Numbered from the stretch's first letter, positions 49,008 through 58,675 are shown. The stretch is 64,000 bases of DNA from DATJLY01 sp963729295 (GCA_963729295.1 CAVSNJ010000029.1:62001-126000); one strand, 5' to 3'. A program made the numbers and translations. The notes: generated from the sequence alone by a model not told the origin.

Positions 49008-50768
49008 TCACTCCGGCAGACCCGCTAGGCGGAGACCTTCGGCCAACCGGGCGCGGTCGTCGACAAGCACGTAGGGCGCGGTGTTTTTGACGTTGGAAGC
49101 CGTGATCTCTGGAACCAGCGCCCTCAACTTGGCCAATGCGTCGCCAGCATTCTTGTCATTGCCGGCGAGGCCGTACGAGGCCGAGGCTATGATGTGCGGA
49201 TAGGGATGCTCCGGTCGAAGCTGGATCGCCTTTTGGGCATAAGAGGCTGCCTCGACATAACGCCCCGCCTGGAAGTGCGAGAAGGCATAATACAATTGGA
49301 AATCGTCGCCGAAGGTATCGCGTGGGCTCAGCCGAACTGCCTGGTTGATGTATTCGATGCCCTCTTCCGGTCGTCCGCCGAAGGCCAGTGCGACGCCGAT
49401 GCCGCCGAGAGCAAACGCGAGATTGGGACTGAGATCGGCGGCATGGCGAAAGGCATTGACCGCTTCCGCATTGTCGCGTGTCGCGACCGCCACCATGGCG
49501 CGACCCATATAGGCCCACGGATCCTGGGAATCACAGGCAATCGCGCGCGTTGCCGCGGCCGTGGCATGCTCGATCGCCGATCCCATGTCTTCCCAGCCCT
49601 GGAAAGCGCGCCAGATGAGGGTAAACGCCTTCAATCCAAAGGCTTGGCCGTAGCCGTGATCCAGCTCGATGGCACGATCGAGCAACGCCAGCGCAGCAAG
49701 GCTACCGTCTTTGGAATGCTGGCTGAACATAAAGACGGCGCGAACGAAGCATTCCCACGCGCCCAGGCTTTGCGGCGGCTTGCGTTTCAGCCGAGTGTGC
49801 TCTGCCGCAAACAGTTGAGGCTCCAGGCAGCCGATCACGCTCGTCGTAATCTCGTCCTGCAGCGCGAAGATATCGTCGAGGGTCCCATCATAGCGCTCGG
49901 CCCAGACATGGCTGCCGGTCTCCGCCTCGAGCATCTGGCCGGTGATGCGCACGCGATTGCCGACCTTGCGCACGCTGCCTTCGAGCACGTAGCGCACGCC
50001 GAGCTCGCGTCCGACCTGACGGATGTCCGGCGACTTGCCTTTATAGGCGAAGCTCGAATTGCGCCCGATGACGAAGAGCCATTTGATGCGCGCCAGGCCC
50101 GTAATGATGTCCTCGACCATGCCGTCGCAGAAATAATCCTGCTCGGCATCGCCGCTCATGTTCTGGAACGGCAGCACCGCGATCGACGGCTTGTCGGGCA
50201 GCGCCAATGCGGGCGCGGCTGGCGGGACCGTGTGGCTACCGCCGAGGTCGACGTGAAAGACGCGCACCGGCCGCGCGATGTTCTTGAGGGTCTGCTCGCC
50301 CGCGTCGACGAAACTGGCCGCGGCCTTGCCGTGAACCTGCCGCCACACGTCCTCGGAAATCGCGATGCCGCCGGGCTCGGCGATGCCTTCGAGCCGCGCC
50401 GCGACATTGACGCCGTCGCCGTGTATGTCGTCGTCTTCGATGATGATGTCGCCGACATTGATGCCGATGCGAAACACGATGCGCCGGTCTTCTGGCTGGC
50501 CCTCATTGCTCTCGACCATGGCGCGTTGAATCGAAATGGCGCAGTCGACCGCATCGACCGCGCTCGCGAACTCGACCAGCGTCCCGTCGCCCATAAGCTT
50601 GACGACGCGACCGCCATGCCCGGCGATCTTGGGGTCAATCAGATTCTTGCGGTGAGCCCGGAGCGCGGCGAGCGTGCCGGTCTCATCGGCCGCCATCAGC
50701 CGACTATATCCAACCACATCCGCGGCAAGGATTGCCGCTAGCCGTCGTTGAGTACGTTCCACTGCCAT
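49008..50768 (-). CDS. adenylate cyclase with TolB/FlgO-like and TPR domains
   Basis: The protein has 586 residues. Residues about 1-170 are a class III cyclase domain (ILAADVVGYSRLMAADETGT, VVKLMGDGTLVEFASAV, GDGVNVAARLEGIAEPGGIA) with both metal aspartates. It is followed by PSIAVLPFQNMSGDAEQDYF, a TolB/FlgO-like domain, then about eight TPR repeats (ALGGIGVALAFGGRPEEGIE). Proteins of this architecture are common in Hyphomicrobiales as cytoplasmic stress cyclases. The ATG 50768 is selected by family start MAVERTQRRLAAI. A long intergenic region follows upstream with nothing clear. Confidence 0.92.
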   Translation of the reverse strand: MAVERTQRRLAAILAADVVGYSRLMAADETGTLAALRAHRKNLIDPKIAGHGGRVVKLMGDGTLVEFASAVDAVDCAISIQRAMVESNEGQPEDRRIVFRIGINVGDIIIEDDDIHGDGVNVAARLEGIAEPGGIAISEDVWRQVHGKAAASFVDAGEQTLKNIARPVRVFHVDLGGSHTVPPAAPALALPDKPSIAVLPFQNMSGDAEQDYFCDGMVEDIITGLARIKWLFVIGRNSSFAYKGKSPDIRQVGRELGVRYVLEGSVRKVGNRVRITGQMLEAETGSHVWAERYDGTLDDIFALQDEITTSVIGCLEPQLFAAEHTRLKRKPPQSLGAWECFVRAVFMFSQHSKDGSLAALALLDRAIELDHGYGQAFGLKAFTLIWRAFQGWEDMGSAIEHATAAATRAIACDSQDPWAYMGRAMVAVATRDNAEAVNAFRHAADLSPNLAFALGGIGVALAFGGRPEEGIEYINQAVRLSPRDTFGDDFQLYYAFSHFQAGRYVEAASYAQKAIQLRPEHPYPHIIASASYGLAGNDKNAGDALAKLRALVPEITASNVKNTAPYVLVDDRARLAEGLRLAGLPE

Positions 50769-51053
50769 TATGGCACTTTCGATTGTGCCTTTCGTGGACG
50801 AATTTAACGGCCCTGACTGTATGAGTCCATCGCACCCGGTCGTCTGCCTCGGGTCGATTGTGTTGAAAAACTCCGCAGGCGGATTTCGCTCGCAATATCT
50901 AGTCGAGCCGGCAATTCCACGCGTATCGATGATACGTTTTGTCTGTCCTGATTGAATCATTGTTTCGCAACGGCAGCCCTGAAGTCCTCCTTCGGAAGTT
51001 TTTCAACGGAATCGGTCAGAAACGGACATTGAAGCTGAAATGCAACCGGCGCC

Positions 51054-53333
51054 CTACAGGATCGCCTCGTGCGCGGCGAGCGCGGCGATGTTGACGAAAT
51101 CGGACACGGTCGAGCCCATCTCGAGGATCTGCGCCGGCTTGTCGAGGCCCATGAGGAGGGGCCCGATGCGCTTGCCGCCGCCCATCTGCTCCAAAAGCTG
51201 CGCCGCGAGGTTGGCGCTGTCGAGGCCGGGCATGATGAGGACGTTGGCCGCGCCCGTGAGGCGGCAGAACGGATAGCGGTCGCGCATGAGGGCGAAGTTG
51301 AGCGCGACCTCGGCGCTCATCTCGCCGTCATATTCGAAATCGGGACGGCGCGCGTCGAGGAGGGCGACCGCCTCCTTGACGCGCTGCGCCTGCGCGCGGC
51401 CGGGATTGCCGAAATTCGAATGCGAGAGGAGCGCCACGCGCGGCTCCTGCCCCATCATGTGGCGCGCGCGCTCGGCCGACTGCACGGCGATGTCGGCGAG
51501 CTCTTCGGCCGAAGGGCGCGCATGCGCGGTCGTGTCGGCGATGAGGATGGAGCGGCCGCGCGACAGGAGCAGCGCGTAGCCGAAAATGCGGCGGCCCTGG
51601 CGCGGGCCGATGACGCGCGCGACCTCGTCGAAGGCGGTGAAGTAGTTGCGCGTCTCGCCGGTCACGAGCGCATCGGCGTCGCCGCACGCGACCATGCAGG
51701 CGGCGAAGATGTTGCGGTCCTGGTTGACGAGCCGCTCGGCGTCGCGGTGAAGCGCGCCTGTGCGCCGCAAGCGCTCGTAGAGGAAGGCGATATAGCGGTC
51801 CTTGTGGGGCGCAAGGCGCGGGTTCTGGATCTCGAACGGGGCGCGCCCGTCGAAGCCCATTTCGCGCAAGGTCTCGGTGATGCGCTCGTGGCGCGCGACC
51901 AGCACCGGCGTGCCATAGCCGTTCTCGCGGAAGGAGAGCGCGGCGCGGATCGTCTTTTCCTCCTCGCCCTCGGCGAAGACGACGCGGCGCGGATTGGCGC
52001 GCACCTGGTCGAGGATGCGCTGGAGGCTCGCCGCGGTCGGATCGAGCCGGCCCTTGAGGCTGCTGCGATAGGCCGCGAGATCGGGATGCGGCCGGCGCGC
52101 CACGCCCGACTCCACCGCCGCCTTCGCCACCGCCGGCGGCACGGTCGAGATGAGGCGCGGATCGAACGGCGACGGCACGATGTACTCAGGGCCATAGCGC
52201 AGCCGTTGCCCGCCATAAGCCGCCGCGACCTCGTCGGGCACGTCCTCGCGCGCGAGCTTTGCCAGCGCGTGCGCGGCCGCGATCTTCATCGCGTCGTTGA
52301 TGGTGGAGGCGCGCACGTCGAGCGCGCCGCGGAAGATGTAGGGAAAGCCCAGGACATTGTTGATCTGGTTCGGGTAGTCCGAGCGCCCGGTGCACACGAT
52401 CGCATCGGGCCGCACGGCGCGCACGTCCTCGGGCGTGATCTCGGGATCGGGATTGGCCATCGCCGCCACCATCGGCCGCTCGGCCATCGACGTCACCATC
52501 GCCTGATCGACCGCGCCCTTCATGGACAGGCCGAAGAACACGTCGGCCCCTTCCATCGCCTCGGCAAGCGTGCGGCGCCTGGTGTTGACCGCATGCGCCG
52601 ATTTCCATTGGTTCATGCCCTCGCGCCGGCCTTCGTAGATCACGCCCTTGGTGTCGCACATGAGGACGCGGTCGTGCGGCAGGCCCATGCTCTTCAGCAA
52701 TTCGACGCAGGCAATCGCGGCCGCGCCGGCGCCGTTCACCACCATGCGAATTTTCTTGAGCTCGCGCCCGGTGAGGTCGAGCGCGTTGAGGAGCGCCGCC
52801 GTCGCGATGATGGCGGTGCCGTGCTGATCGTCGTGGAACACCGGTATGTCGAGCAGCTCGCGCAGGCGCTGCTCGATGATGAAGCATTCCGGCGCCTTGA
52901 TGTCCTCGAGATTGATGCCGCCGAAGGCAGGATGGAGAAAGCGCACGCAGTTGACGAACTCGTCGACGTCGCGCGTCGCCACTTCGAGATCGATCGCGTC
53001 GATGCCGGCAAAGCGCTTGAAGAGGACGGCCTTCCCTTCCATCACCGGCTTCGCCGCGAGCGCGCCGAGATCGCCGAGGCCAAGCACGGCCGTGCCGTTG
53101 CTGATGACGGCGACGAGATTGCCCTTGGCCGTGTAGTCATAAGCGCAGGCGGGATCGCGATGGATGTGGAGGCACGGATAAGCGACGCCCGGCGAATAGG
53201 CCAACGAGAGCTCCTGCTGCGTCGTCAGCGGCTTCGTCGCCACGATCTCGAGCTTGCCCGGCTGGCCCTCGGCATGGAAGCGCAACGCTTCCTGTTCGGT
53301 CACGCGGGATGCGGCAGATCGGTCGTCGGCCAC
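51054..53333 (-). CDS. maeB: NADP-dependent malic enzyme with phosphotransacetylase domain
   Basis: The product has 759 residues. The N-terminal half (LSLAYSPGVAYPCLHIHRDP, VFHDDQHGTAIIATAALLNA, VVNGAGAAAIACVELLKSMG) is malic enzyme with its NADP-binding motif; the C-terminal half (RRVVFAEGEEEKTIRAALSF, EPRVALLSHSNFGNPGR) is a phosphotransacetylase-like regulatory domain. MaeB converts malate to pyruvate and CO2 with NADPH formation. The length and two-domain order match the MaeB form. It is complete. Confidence 0.95.
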   Translation of the reverse strand: MADDRSAASRVTEQEALRFHAEGQPGKLEIVATKPLTTQQELSLAYSPGVAYPCLHIHRDPACAYDYTAKGNLVAVISNGTAVLGLGDLGALAAKPVMEGKAVLFKRFAGIDAIDLEVATRDVDEFVNCVRFLHPAFGGINLEDIKAPECFIIEQRLRELLDIPVFHDDQHGTAIIATAALLNALDLTGRELKKIRMVVNGAGAAAIACVELLKSMGLPHDRVLMCDTKGVIYEGRREGMNQWKSAHAVNTRRRTLAEAMEGADVFFGLSMKGAVDQAMVTSMAERPMVAAMANPDPEITPEDVRAVRPDAIVCTGRSDYPNQINNVLGFPYIFRGALDVRASTINDAMKIAAAHALAKLAREDVPDEVAAAYGGQRLRYGPEYIVPSPFDPRLISTVPPAVAKAAVESGVARRPHPDLAAYRSSLKGRLDPTAASLQRILDQVRANPRRVVFAEGEEEKTIRAALSFRENGYGTPVLVARHERITETLREMGFDGRAPFEIQNPRLAPHKDRYIAFLYERLRRTGALHRDAERLVNQDRNIFAACMVACGDADALVTGETRNYFTAFDEVARVIGPRQGRRIFGYALLLSRGRSILIADTTAHARPSAEELADIAVQSAERARHMMGQEPRVALLSHSNFGNPGRAQAQRVKEAVALLDARRPDFEYDGEMSAEVALNFALMRDRYPFCRLTGAANVLIMPGLDSANLAAQLLEQMGGGKRIGPLLMGLDKPAQILEMGSTVSDFVNIAALAAHEAIL

Positions 53334-53352
53334 GTTTTCCTCCCTCGTTTTT

Positions 53353-54348
53353 TCATATTTTCGAAATTTCCAAAGTCGGCCGTGCGAACAGCTCCTCGGG
53401 CGCGAGGCGGCGCTGCACGAGGCCCTGCTCGTGCGCGTAGCGCGCCAAGGTTTCGATCTCCTTGCGGTTCTCGCTGACGCCGTAGCGCCAGAAATCTTCG
53501 CCCATGAGCGCGATCGTCGCGAGCGTCTCGGCCTCGACCCAGGGCAAGGTCACACGCAGCGCGTTGATGTCGCCCACCTCCTCATAGGCCAGCGATTTCG
53601 CCGCGGCGAACGCCTTGTAGAGGCTCGTCGGCAGCCAGGGATGGCGCGCGACCAAAGCCTTCTTCACGCCGATCAGGTGCATGATGGGGAAGAGCCCGGT
53701 CTTCTTGTAATAGGCTTGCTCGACGGCGCGATAATCGGGGAAAAGCCGGCCGACATGGGCCGCGCCCTTGAGGAAGCACGACGGCGCCCGCGCGCTGAAC
53801 ATGGCGTCGAGCTCGCCGGCGGCGAGCATGCCGGAGAGCGTCTTGTCGGACGCGATCGGCTTCAGATCGAGGCCGGGAATGGGCGCGAGCGGCGTCCTCT
53901 CGCCGCGGCCCGGCTCCTCGATCCCGCCCGAGCGCCAGCTTATGTCCGTGGGCTTCACGCCGTATTCGTCCTGCAGGATGCCGCGCATCCACACGACGGC
54001 GGTGATCTGATATTCCGGCAGGCCGATCGTCTTGCCGCGCAAATCCTGCGGCGTGCGGATGCCGCGATCGGTGCGGACATAGATGCCGGAATGGCGGAAG
54101 ACGCGGCTGACGAAGGCGGGAATGCCGATATAGTCGCTCGTGCCCGCATCGGTCGTGCGCAGGTACGAGCTGCACGACAGCTCGCACACGTCGAATTCCT
54201 GGTAGCGGAAGGCGCGGAAGAAGACTTCCTCGGGCTCGAGCGGGATATAGGTCACGTCGCACCCTTCGACCGCGACGCGCCCGTCCTTGATGGCGCGGGT
54301 GCGGTCGTAATCGCCGCAGGCAATGGTGATCGGCACCGCGACCGTCAT
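53353..54348 (-). CDS. 4,5-dihydroxyphthalate decarboxylase-like protein (periplasmic-binding fold)
   Basis: The protein has 331 residues from MTVAVPITIACGDYDRTRAI. EEVFFRAFRYQEFDVCELSC and GIYVRTDRGIRTPQDLRGKT are typical of the 4,5-dihydroxyphthalate decarboxylase (Pht5) family, which shares its fold with ABC binding proteins and lacks a signal peptide. The genes around it are a ring-cleavage dioxygenase and a Rieske oxygenase, so the decarboxylase role fits. Its ATG overlaps the dioxygenase stop (ATGA). A substrate-binding role cannot be excluded. Confidence 0.8.
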   Translation of the reverse strand: MTVAVPITIACGDYDRTRAIKDGRVAVEGCDVTYIPLEPEEVFFRAFRYQEFDVCELSCSSYLRTTDAGTSDYIGIPAFVSRVFRHSGIYVRTDRGIRTPQDLRGKTIGLPEYQITAVVWMRGILQDEYGVKPTDISWRSGGIEEPGRGERTPLAPIPGLDLKPIASDKTLSGMLAAGELDAMFSARAPSCFLKGAAHVGRLFPDYRAVEQAYYKKTGLFPIMHLIGVKKALVARHPWLPTSLYKAFAAAKSLAYEEVGDINALRVTLPWVEAETLATIALMGEDFWRYGVSENRKEIETLARYAHEQGLVQRRLAPEELFARPTLEISKI

Positions 54349-55403
54349 CGCGCGCTCCGTTCGTGCTCGATCTGCATGCGCGCGAGGAAGAAGACGAGCG
54401 GATGGATGCCGAGCTTGAGCATCCCGGTCTGGTCGAGCGCGGCCAAGGCCCGCTCCTCGTCGGGCGCAAGGCCGGCGGATTTGGCATAAGCGGCAGGATC
54501 GCGCAGATAATCCGCGCGCGCGGCGTCGTCGTTGGCGAGGCGATGGAGCGCGGCGGTGAGCGGCAGGCGCGCGGCGTGGATCGGCGGATAGTGCAGCGGC
54601 TCGGCGCGCTCGGGCCTGGCGGCGGCGAAGGAGAGCATGGCGTACGTGTGATGCCAGCTCGGCTCGAACGCGCTCGCATCGGGCGTGCGCTCGCCGAGCA
54701 ATCCCGCCGCGATCGCCCACGAGCGCAGCTCGACATTGCCCATGTCGTCGAGATGGCGCTCCTCGAGTGCCAAGAGCCGGCGCAGATTGCCGGTCTTGAG
54801 GATCTCGAAGAGCGAGCGGTCGAATTCGACTTCGGGCGCGCTGTAGCGGTCGGTGCCGGGGAAATGCGACATGCCGCCGCTCGCCACCACGACCGCGCGG
54901 AGCCCTGCCGCCGCGATCCCGCGCGCCAGCGCCTCGCCGAACGCGAAGCAGCGCAGCATCGAAGGCTGCGGCGGCACGTAGGAATTGACATAGACCGGCA
55001 CGATCGGCCGATCGAGCCCGAGGAAGGTCAGCGGAATGCCGAAGGCGTAATCGACGCCGGCGGTATTCGTGAAGGCGGGATCGAAGCCCTCGTCCTGCAT
55101 GTGCCGCATGAGGCGCATCGCCGCATCGCTCGCAATGCGAAAGCGGAACTCGCGGCCGACGAAGGAACCCTTCGCTTCCGCGCCCAAATGGAAGCAGAAG
55201 GGCGGTGTGCAGTGCAGCAAGAACTGGTTCGCGTGGTCATTGGCGATGACGATCCAGAGGTCCGGCCCGAGCGCCTTCAAGCGCTCGCCGACCTTGCCCA
55301 TGGCAAGCCGCACGCGCTCGACCGTCGCCTTGTCCTCGGTCTCGGGGAGCGAGAAGAACTGCGGCGCATGCGGAACGAACGCGCCGCCCAAAACCCCGAC
55401 CAT
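54345..55403 (-). CDS. fused LigB/LigA-type extradiol ring-cleavage dioxygenase
   Basis: The protein has 352 residues from MVGVLGGAFVPHAPQFFSLP. The first about 270 residues are a class III extradiol (LigB) catalytic domain: HAPQFF and NDHANQFLLHCTPPF carry iron-binding histidines and VVVASGGMSHFPG the active-site histidine. The last about 80 residues (TAALHRLANDDAARADYLRD, PDEERALAALDQTGMLKLGI) are a LigA-like helical domain. Similar fusions occur in gallate and methylgallate dioxygenases. The frame upstream of 55403 is noise. It probably opens a dihydroxylated aromatic acid. Confidence 0.85.
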   Translation of the reverse strand: MVGVLGGAFVPHAPQFFSLPETEDKATVERVRLAMGKVGERLKALGPDLWIVIANDHANQFLLHCTPPFCFHLGAEAKGSFVGREFRFRIASDAAMRLMRHMQDEGFDPAFTNTAGVDYAFGIPLTFLGLDRPIVPVYVNSYVPPQPSMLRCFAFGEALARGIAAAGLRAVVVASGGMSHFPGTDRYSAPEVEFDRSLFEILKTGNLRRLLALEERHLDDMGNVELRSWAIAAGLLGERTPDASAFEPSWHHTYAMLSFAAARPERAEPLHYPPIHAARLPLTAALHRLANDDAARADYLRDPAAYAKSAGLAPDEERALAALDQTGMLKLGIHPLVFFLARMQIEHERSAR

Positions 55404-55414
55404 GTCTCCTCTCC

Positions 55415-55915
55415 CTAGACCGGCAACACCAAGGCGTTGTCGATGACGAGCGTATCGTAGACACAATGACGCTCGCGCAAAAGGAGGTGCTGGCCTTCGC
55501 GCACGAAGCGGTCGGCATAGCGGCCGGCCTGGTGGATCGTGGTGCGCTGATCGACGAGCGTTTGCAGCACGAGATAGTTGGCGGCAGCGGCGATGAGTCC
55601 GTCGTCGTTGCCAAGGACGCGGACGTTCGTGACGTAGTGGCGCAGGTAGCGCGGCGCGAACATCAGGGTCTTTTCTATCGCCAATGCCCGATCCTCGAGC
55701 ATCGCGCGGCCTTCGCAATAGACGAGCCCGACCGGAAGCCCCGCCTCCTCGTTCTCGCGCGCGGCGATGCGATAGAGCGCGTCGGCCGTGAAGAAGCGCG
55801 GCCAGTCCGCGATGCGCCCCTCGTCGAGCGCGGCGCAGTAATCGGCGTGAAACGCCTCGATCTCGAGGCGCAGGAGCAGAGCATCGGCCGGCGCGGGCGC
55901 AGGGTCGCCGCTCAC
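55415..55915 (-). CDS. Rieske aromatic-ring dioxygenase beta subunit
   Basis: The protein has 166 residues from a GTG that overlaps the alpha subunit stop (GTGA). LRLEIEAFHADYCAALDEGR and FFTADALYRIAARENEEAGL through RYLRHYVTNVRVL form the cone-shaped NTF2-like fold of the beta (small) subunit. The beta subunit holds the hexamer and helps substrate choice. It precedes the LigB-type gene by 11 bases. Length is as expected. Confidence 0.88.
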   Translation of the reverse strand: MSGDPAPAPADALLLRLEIEAFHADYCAALDEGRIADWPRFFTADALYRIAARENEEAGLPVGLVYCEGRAMLEDRALAIEKTLMFAPRYLRHYVTNVRVLGNDDGLIAAAANYLVLQTLVDQRTTIHQAGRYADRFVREGQHLLLRERHCVYDTLVIDNALVLPV

Positions 55916-57144
55916 AATTCCATCACCTCGCGCCAGTGGCGATAGAGCGAGCGGATCGCGGCTTCGGTGATGAGCTTCGGCGAGGTTCCTTCCTCGTCGC
56001 CGCCAAGCTCGATTATGGCGCTCCCTTCGCGCGAACTCTTGACGCCGTCCTGCACGAACTTCATCGCCTCGTTGTCCTCGAGCCCCAAAAACCCGGCGGG
56101 GCCCATCAAATTGCCCTGGCGCATGCGATGGCGCGTCATCTCGTCGCTGTCGTCCTCGTAGCCGAACATGGTCCAGATCATCAGGAACTCGTGCGGGCCC
56201 TTGGGCACGATCTGGCGCGTGCCGAGCGTGTTGAGCTCGCGCTGCACCACCATGTTGGGCCAGATCGTCTGCATCGTCACCGACCAGGGCGAGTGGAACT
56301 CGCGCACGTAATCGAGGATGCGCGGATCGGCGAGCTTCAGGCCGTCGTGAAATGCCCGCATCTCGCGCCGGCTCTCGGCATCGACATCGAGCGTGTCGGG
56401 GCGCGCCGACGCCATCGTGCCGTGCCGGCCGGACGGATCGACGATCATCGCCGATTTGTTGCCGGCGACCATGAGGCCGAACGTCACGAGATAGGAATGA
56501 AGCAGCGTCGCGTGATAGGGGTCCTTCAGGTTCTCGTGATACAGCTTCCAGTTGGCCGGCACCGTGTTGCGGTAATAGCCGAGGATGCGCAGCTTGCGCC
56601 CGTCGAACGTGGCGTCGAAGTCGGCGAGGATCTCGGGACCGAGATAATCTTCGAGCGGCTCCATGTCGGCGCAGAAACTCGCGAACACGACGCCGCGCCG
56701 CGTCGCGACGAAGAGGCGCCGGGCCCCGTGCTCGTCGAGCTTGAACGATGCGGGCATGCCGCCTTCGCCCTTGACGCCGCGCCGGAACGGCACGCCGACG
56801 AGCTTGCCGGCAAGATCGTAAGTCCATTGGTGATAGGGACAGACGAACTCGCGCGCATTGCCGCGATAGTCCTGGCAGAATTCCGAGCCGCGATGGGCGC
56901 AGCGATTCTCGAAGACGTTGATCGCGCCGTCGCTTCCGCGCGCGACGACGACGGGCGTCGGGCCCACGAACGAGCGGCGAAAATCGCCGCGCTTCGGGAT
57001 CTCCGCTTCGAGCGCGACAAAGTTCCAGGTGCGCCCGTGGAAGATGCGCGCGACCTCGCGCTCGTAGACATCCTCGCTCGTATAGACCCAGTCGGGGATG
57101 CGCGCGAGGCCTTCGGCGGGCCATTGGAATTGGGCGAAATTCAT
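55912..57144 (-). CDS. Rieske aromatic-ring-hydroxylating dioxygenase alpha subunit
   Basis: The product has 410 residues. The Rieske ligands are in FENRCAHRGSEFCQDYRGN and FVCPYHQWTYDLAGK (CxH and CxxH). The catalytic domain contains NLKDPYHATLLHSYL, the D/H region with the iron-binding histidine pair, and AWEDNEAM near the end. It hydroxylates aromatic rings with electrons from a partner reductase that is not in this window. It is translated with the beta subunit. Confidence 0.92.
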   Translation of the reverse strand: MNFAQFQWPAEGLARIPDWVYTSEDVYEREVARIFHGRTWNFVALEAEIPKRGDFRRSFVGPTPVVVARGSDGAINVFENRCAHRGSEFCQDYRGNAREFVCPYHQWTYDLAGKLVGVPFRRGVKGEGGMPASFKLDEHGARRLFVATRRGVVFASFCADMEPLEDYLGPEILADFDATFDGRKLRILGYYRNTVPANWKLYHENLKDPYHATLLHSYLVTFGLMVAGNKSAMIVDPSGRHGTMASARPDTLDVDAESRREMRAFHDGLKLADPRILDYVREFHSPWSVTMQTIWPNMVVQRELNTLGTRQIVPKGPHEFLMIWTMFGYEDDSDEMTRHRMRQGNLMGPAGFLGLEDNEAMKFVQDGVKSSREGSAIIELGGDEEGTSPKLITEAAIRSLYRHWREVMEL

Positions 57145-57158
57145 GGCGGGTCAGTATA

Positions 57159-57707
57159 TCAGTGCTTGCAGGTGGCCAACACCTCGGCCCGCTCGAGCTG
57201 GCCGTCGTGATTGGTGTCGAGCGCCGCGAAATTGCGTCGCGCGTAGCCGAGGAAATCGTCGCGCGTGACGCGGTTGCGGAGCGCCGTATCGGCCACCATC
57301 ACCGGATCCTCGACATCCTCCTGCGGCGGCGGCCCGCGTCCTTCGTCGCGCGCGCCCCGGCCCTGGTCCTCATAGTCGCGCCCGCGGAGCGCATTCGGAT
57401 TGATGTAGGGTGCGCGATAGCGCGCGAGCTCGTCCGGCGTGAGCGCGCCATTCTTGTCGAGGTCCATCGCCGCGAATTGCCGGTTCGCATCGGCCAAGAA
57501 CTCGCCCTCGTCGATCGCGCCGCTGTGGTCGGCATCGACGCGGGCGAACCAGCCGCCGAGCGCCGCCTCGCAGCTCGGCTCGCCAAGCGGGCCGCCGGTC
57601 AGCGGCTCGCCGTTGGGGCTGTAAATCGGTCCGACTCGGACGGGCTGCTGGTCGTCGCTGCACGCGGCGAGTGCGAAAATTGCCAGGGCGAGACAGGCGC
57701 AGCGCAA
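57159..57707 (-). CDS. EF-hand lipoprotein
   Basis: The protein has 182 residues with a lipobox (LAIFALAAC, cysteine at residue 16), so it is an exported lipid-anchored protein. Three calcium-binding loops are seen: DADHSGAIDEGE, DLDKNGALTPDE and DTNHDGQLERAE, and the loop NRVTRDDFLG is a degenerate partner. The region between is proline- and arginine-rich. It probably senses or buffers calcium in the periplasm. It has no evident link to the dioxygenase genes. Confidence 0.88.
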   Translation of the reverse strand: MRCACLALAIFALAACSDDQQPVRVGPIYSPNGEPLTGGPLGEPSCEAALGGWFARVDADHSGAIDEGEFLADANRQFAAMDLDKNGALTPDELARYRAPYINPNALRGRDYEDQGRGARDEGRGPPPQEDVEDPVMVADTALRNRVTRDDFLGYARRNFAALDTNHDGQLERAEVLATCKH

Positions 57708-57717
57708 GGGCTCGCCC

Positions 57718-58248
57718 TCACGCCGACTTCAGATGCTCGTCGCGGCGGCTATAGAGCTTGTCGTCGGCATAGCCCATCGTCTCGGGACGGCCGCGGCCGA
57801 GCATGACCTGGAAATAGACGGGCTCGAGACTGTCGTTCTGGAAGCCGTGGATCACGCCCGGCGGACACGCGATGCATTCCCATGGACCCAGGCGCCGCGA
57901 CACGCGCCGCCCGGTCTCGTCCTCGATGAAGACATCGAGCATGCCTTTGAGGACGAAGAACACTTCCTCGACCTCGTGGGTGTGCGCCGCGTTGCCCTGG
58001 CCCGGCGGGCAAAAGATGATGCTCAAGGTGAAGCCGCGCGGCGGGATGGTGGTCGGGTCGTCGTGCTTGCCCGACCCGCCCGCGCCGATGAAGCGATGCT
58101 GCGCGCGGCGATTGCCCTCGATCTTGGCGTCCTCGAACGCGGCCCAATCGGGCACCTTGTCGCGGAAGCGGCCGATATAGCGCTCGGCGATCTCTTCGAG
58201 CGAAAGCTTTGCCACCTCGGGCGGCATGGCATGACGGGCGACGGCCAT
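57718..58248 (-). CDS. cupin domain protein
   Basis: The protein has 176 residues. HTHEVEEVFFVLKGMLDVFI is the first metal-binding cupin motif (H-x-H...E) and PPGVIHGFQNDSLEPVYFQV the second. It could be a dioxygenase, isomerase or regulator. An ATG at 58278 adds 10 basic residues; the start MAVARHAMPPEV is chosen. The stop is followed closely by the EF-hand gene. The metal ligands are complete. Confidence 0.8.
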   Translation of the reverse strand: MAVARHAMPPEVAKLSLEEIAERYIGRFRDKVPDWAAFEDAKIEGNRRAQHRFIGAGGSGKHDDPTTIPPRGFTLSIIFCPPGQGNAAHTHEVEEVFFVLKGMLDVFIEDETGRRVSRRLGPWECIACPPGVIHGFQNDSLEPVYFQVMLGRGRPETMGYADDKLYSRRDEHLKSA

Positions 58249-58318
58249 CTCGCGCCTCTCTCTCTTCTGCTCCTGCAATTATCGAGAGGCGCGAGAGGCC
58301 GGTCAATCGTTTACCCGG

Positions 58319-58633
58319 TCAGCCGTAGCGATCGATCGTCGCTTTCACGCTCGACAACGCTTTGTGCAGATCGTCGCCGTTCATCACTGGCACCAGTTCG
58401 ACCTTGGCGTTGAGGCCGAAAAAGAAGCGCTCGACCGTCTCGGCCACCTGCGATGAATCCTGCATGTTGATGACGAAAAAGCCGCCGCGCTCGCCACTCG
58501 TGGTCGGATAGAAATACCCGGCTTCGGGCTTGATGTCGGAGAGAAGCTGGTCGAACACCTTTTGCAGTTTGCCGCTCCGCAACGCCGCATTGCCGGCCTC
58601 GACCGGAATGGCGAACTTCACCATTATCCGCAT
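58319..58633 (-). CDS. small hypothetical protein with ferredoxin-like fold pattern
   Basis: The protein has 104 residues starting MRIMVKFAIPVEAGNAALRS with GGAGG before the ATG. The strand-helix order (VKFAIPV, helix FDQLLSDI, GGFFVINMQ, FFFGLNAKVELVPVM) is that of small dimeric alpha+beta barrel proteins such as DUF3303 or muconolactone-isomerase-like relatives. No catalytic residue can be named. It stands between the cupin and the iron-sulfur gene. Confidence 0.7.
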   Translation of the reverse strand: MRIMVKFAIPVEAGNAALRSGKLQKVFDQLLSDIKPEAGYFYPTTSGERGGFFVINMQDSSQVAETVERFFFGLNAKVELVPVMNGDDLHKALSSVKATIDRYG

Positions 58634-58675
58634 TGTAACCTCCCTGACGCCGGTTTTCTTCCGGCACGGCTTATT

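Noticed and set aside
48722..49028. Small ORFs in the 48.7-49.0 kb intergenic region
   Set aside because: Protein-like composition is lacking, and no start site or family is evident.
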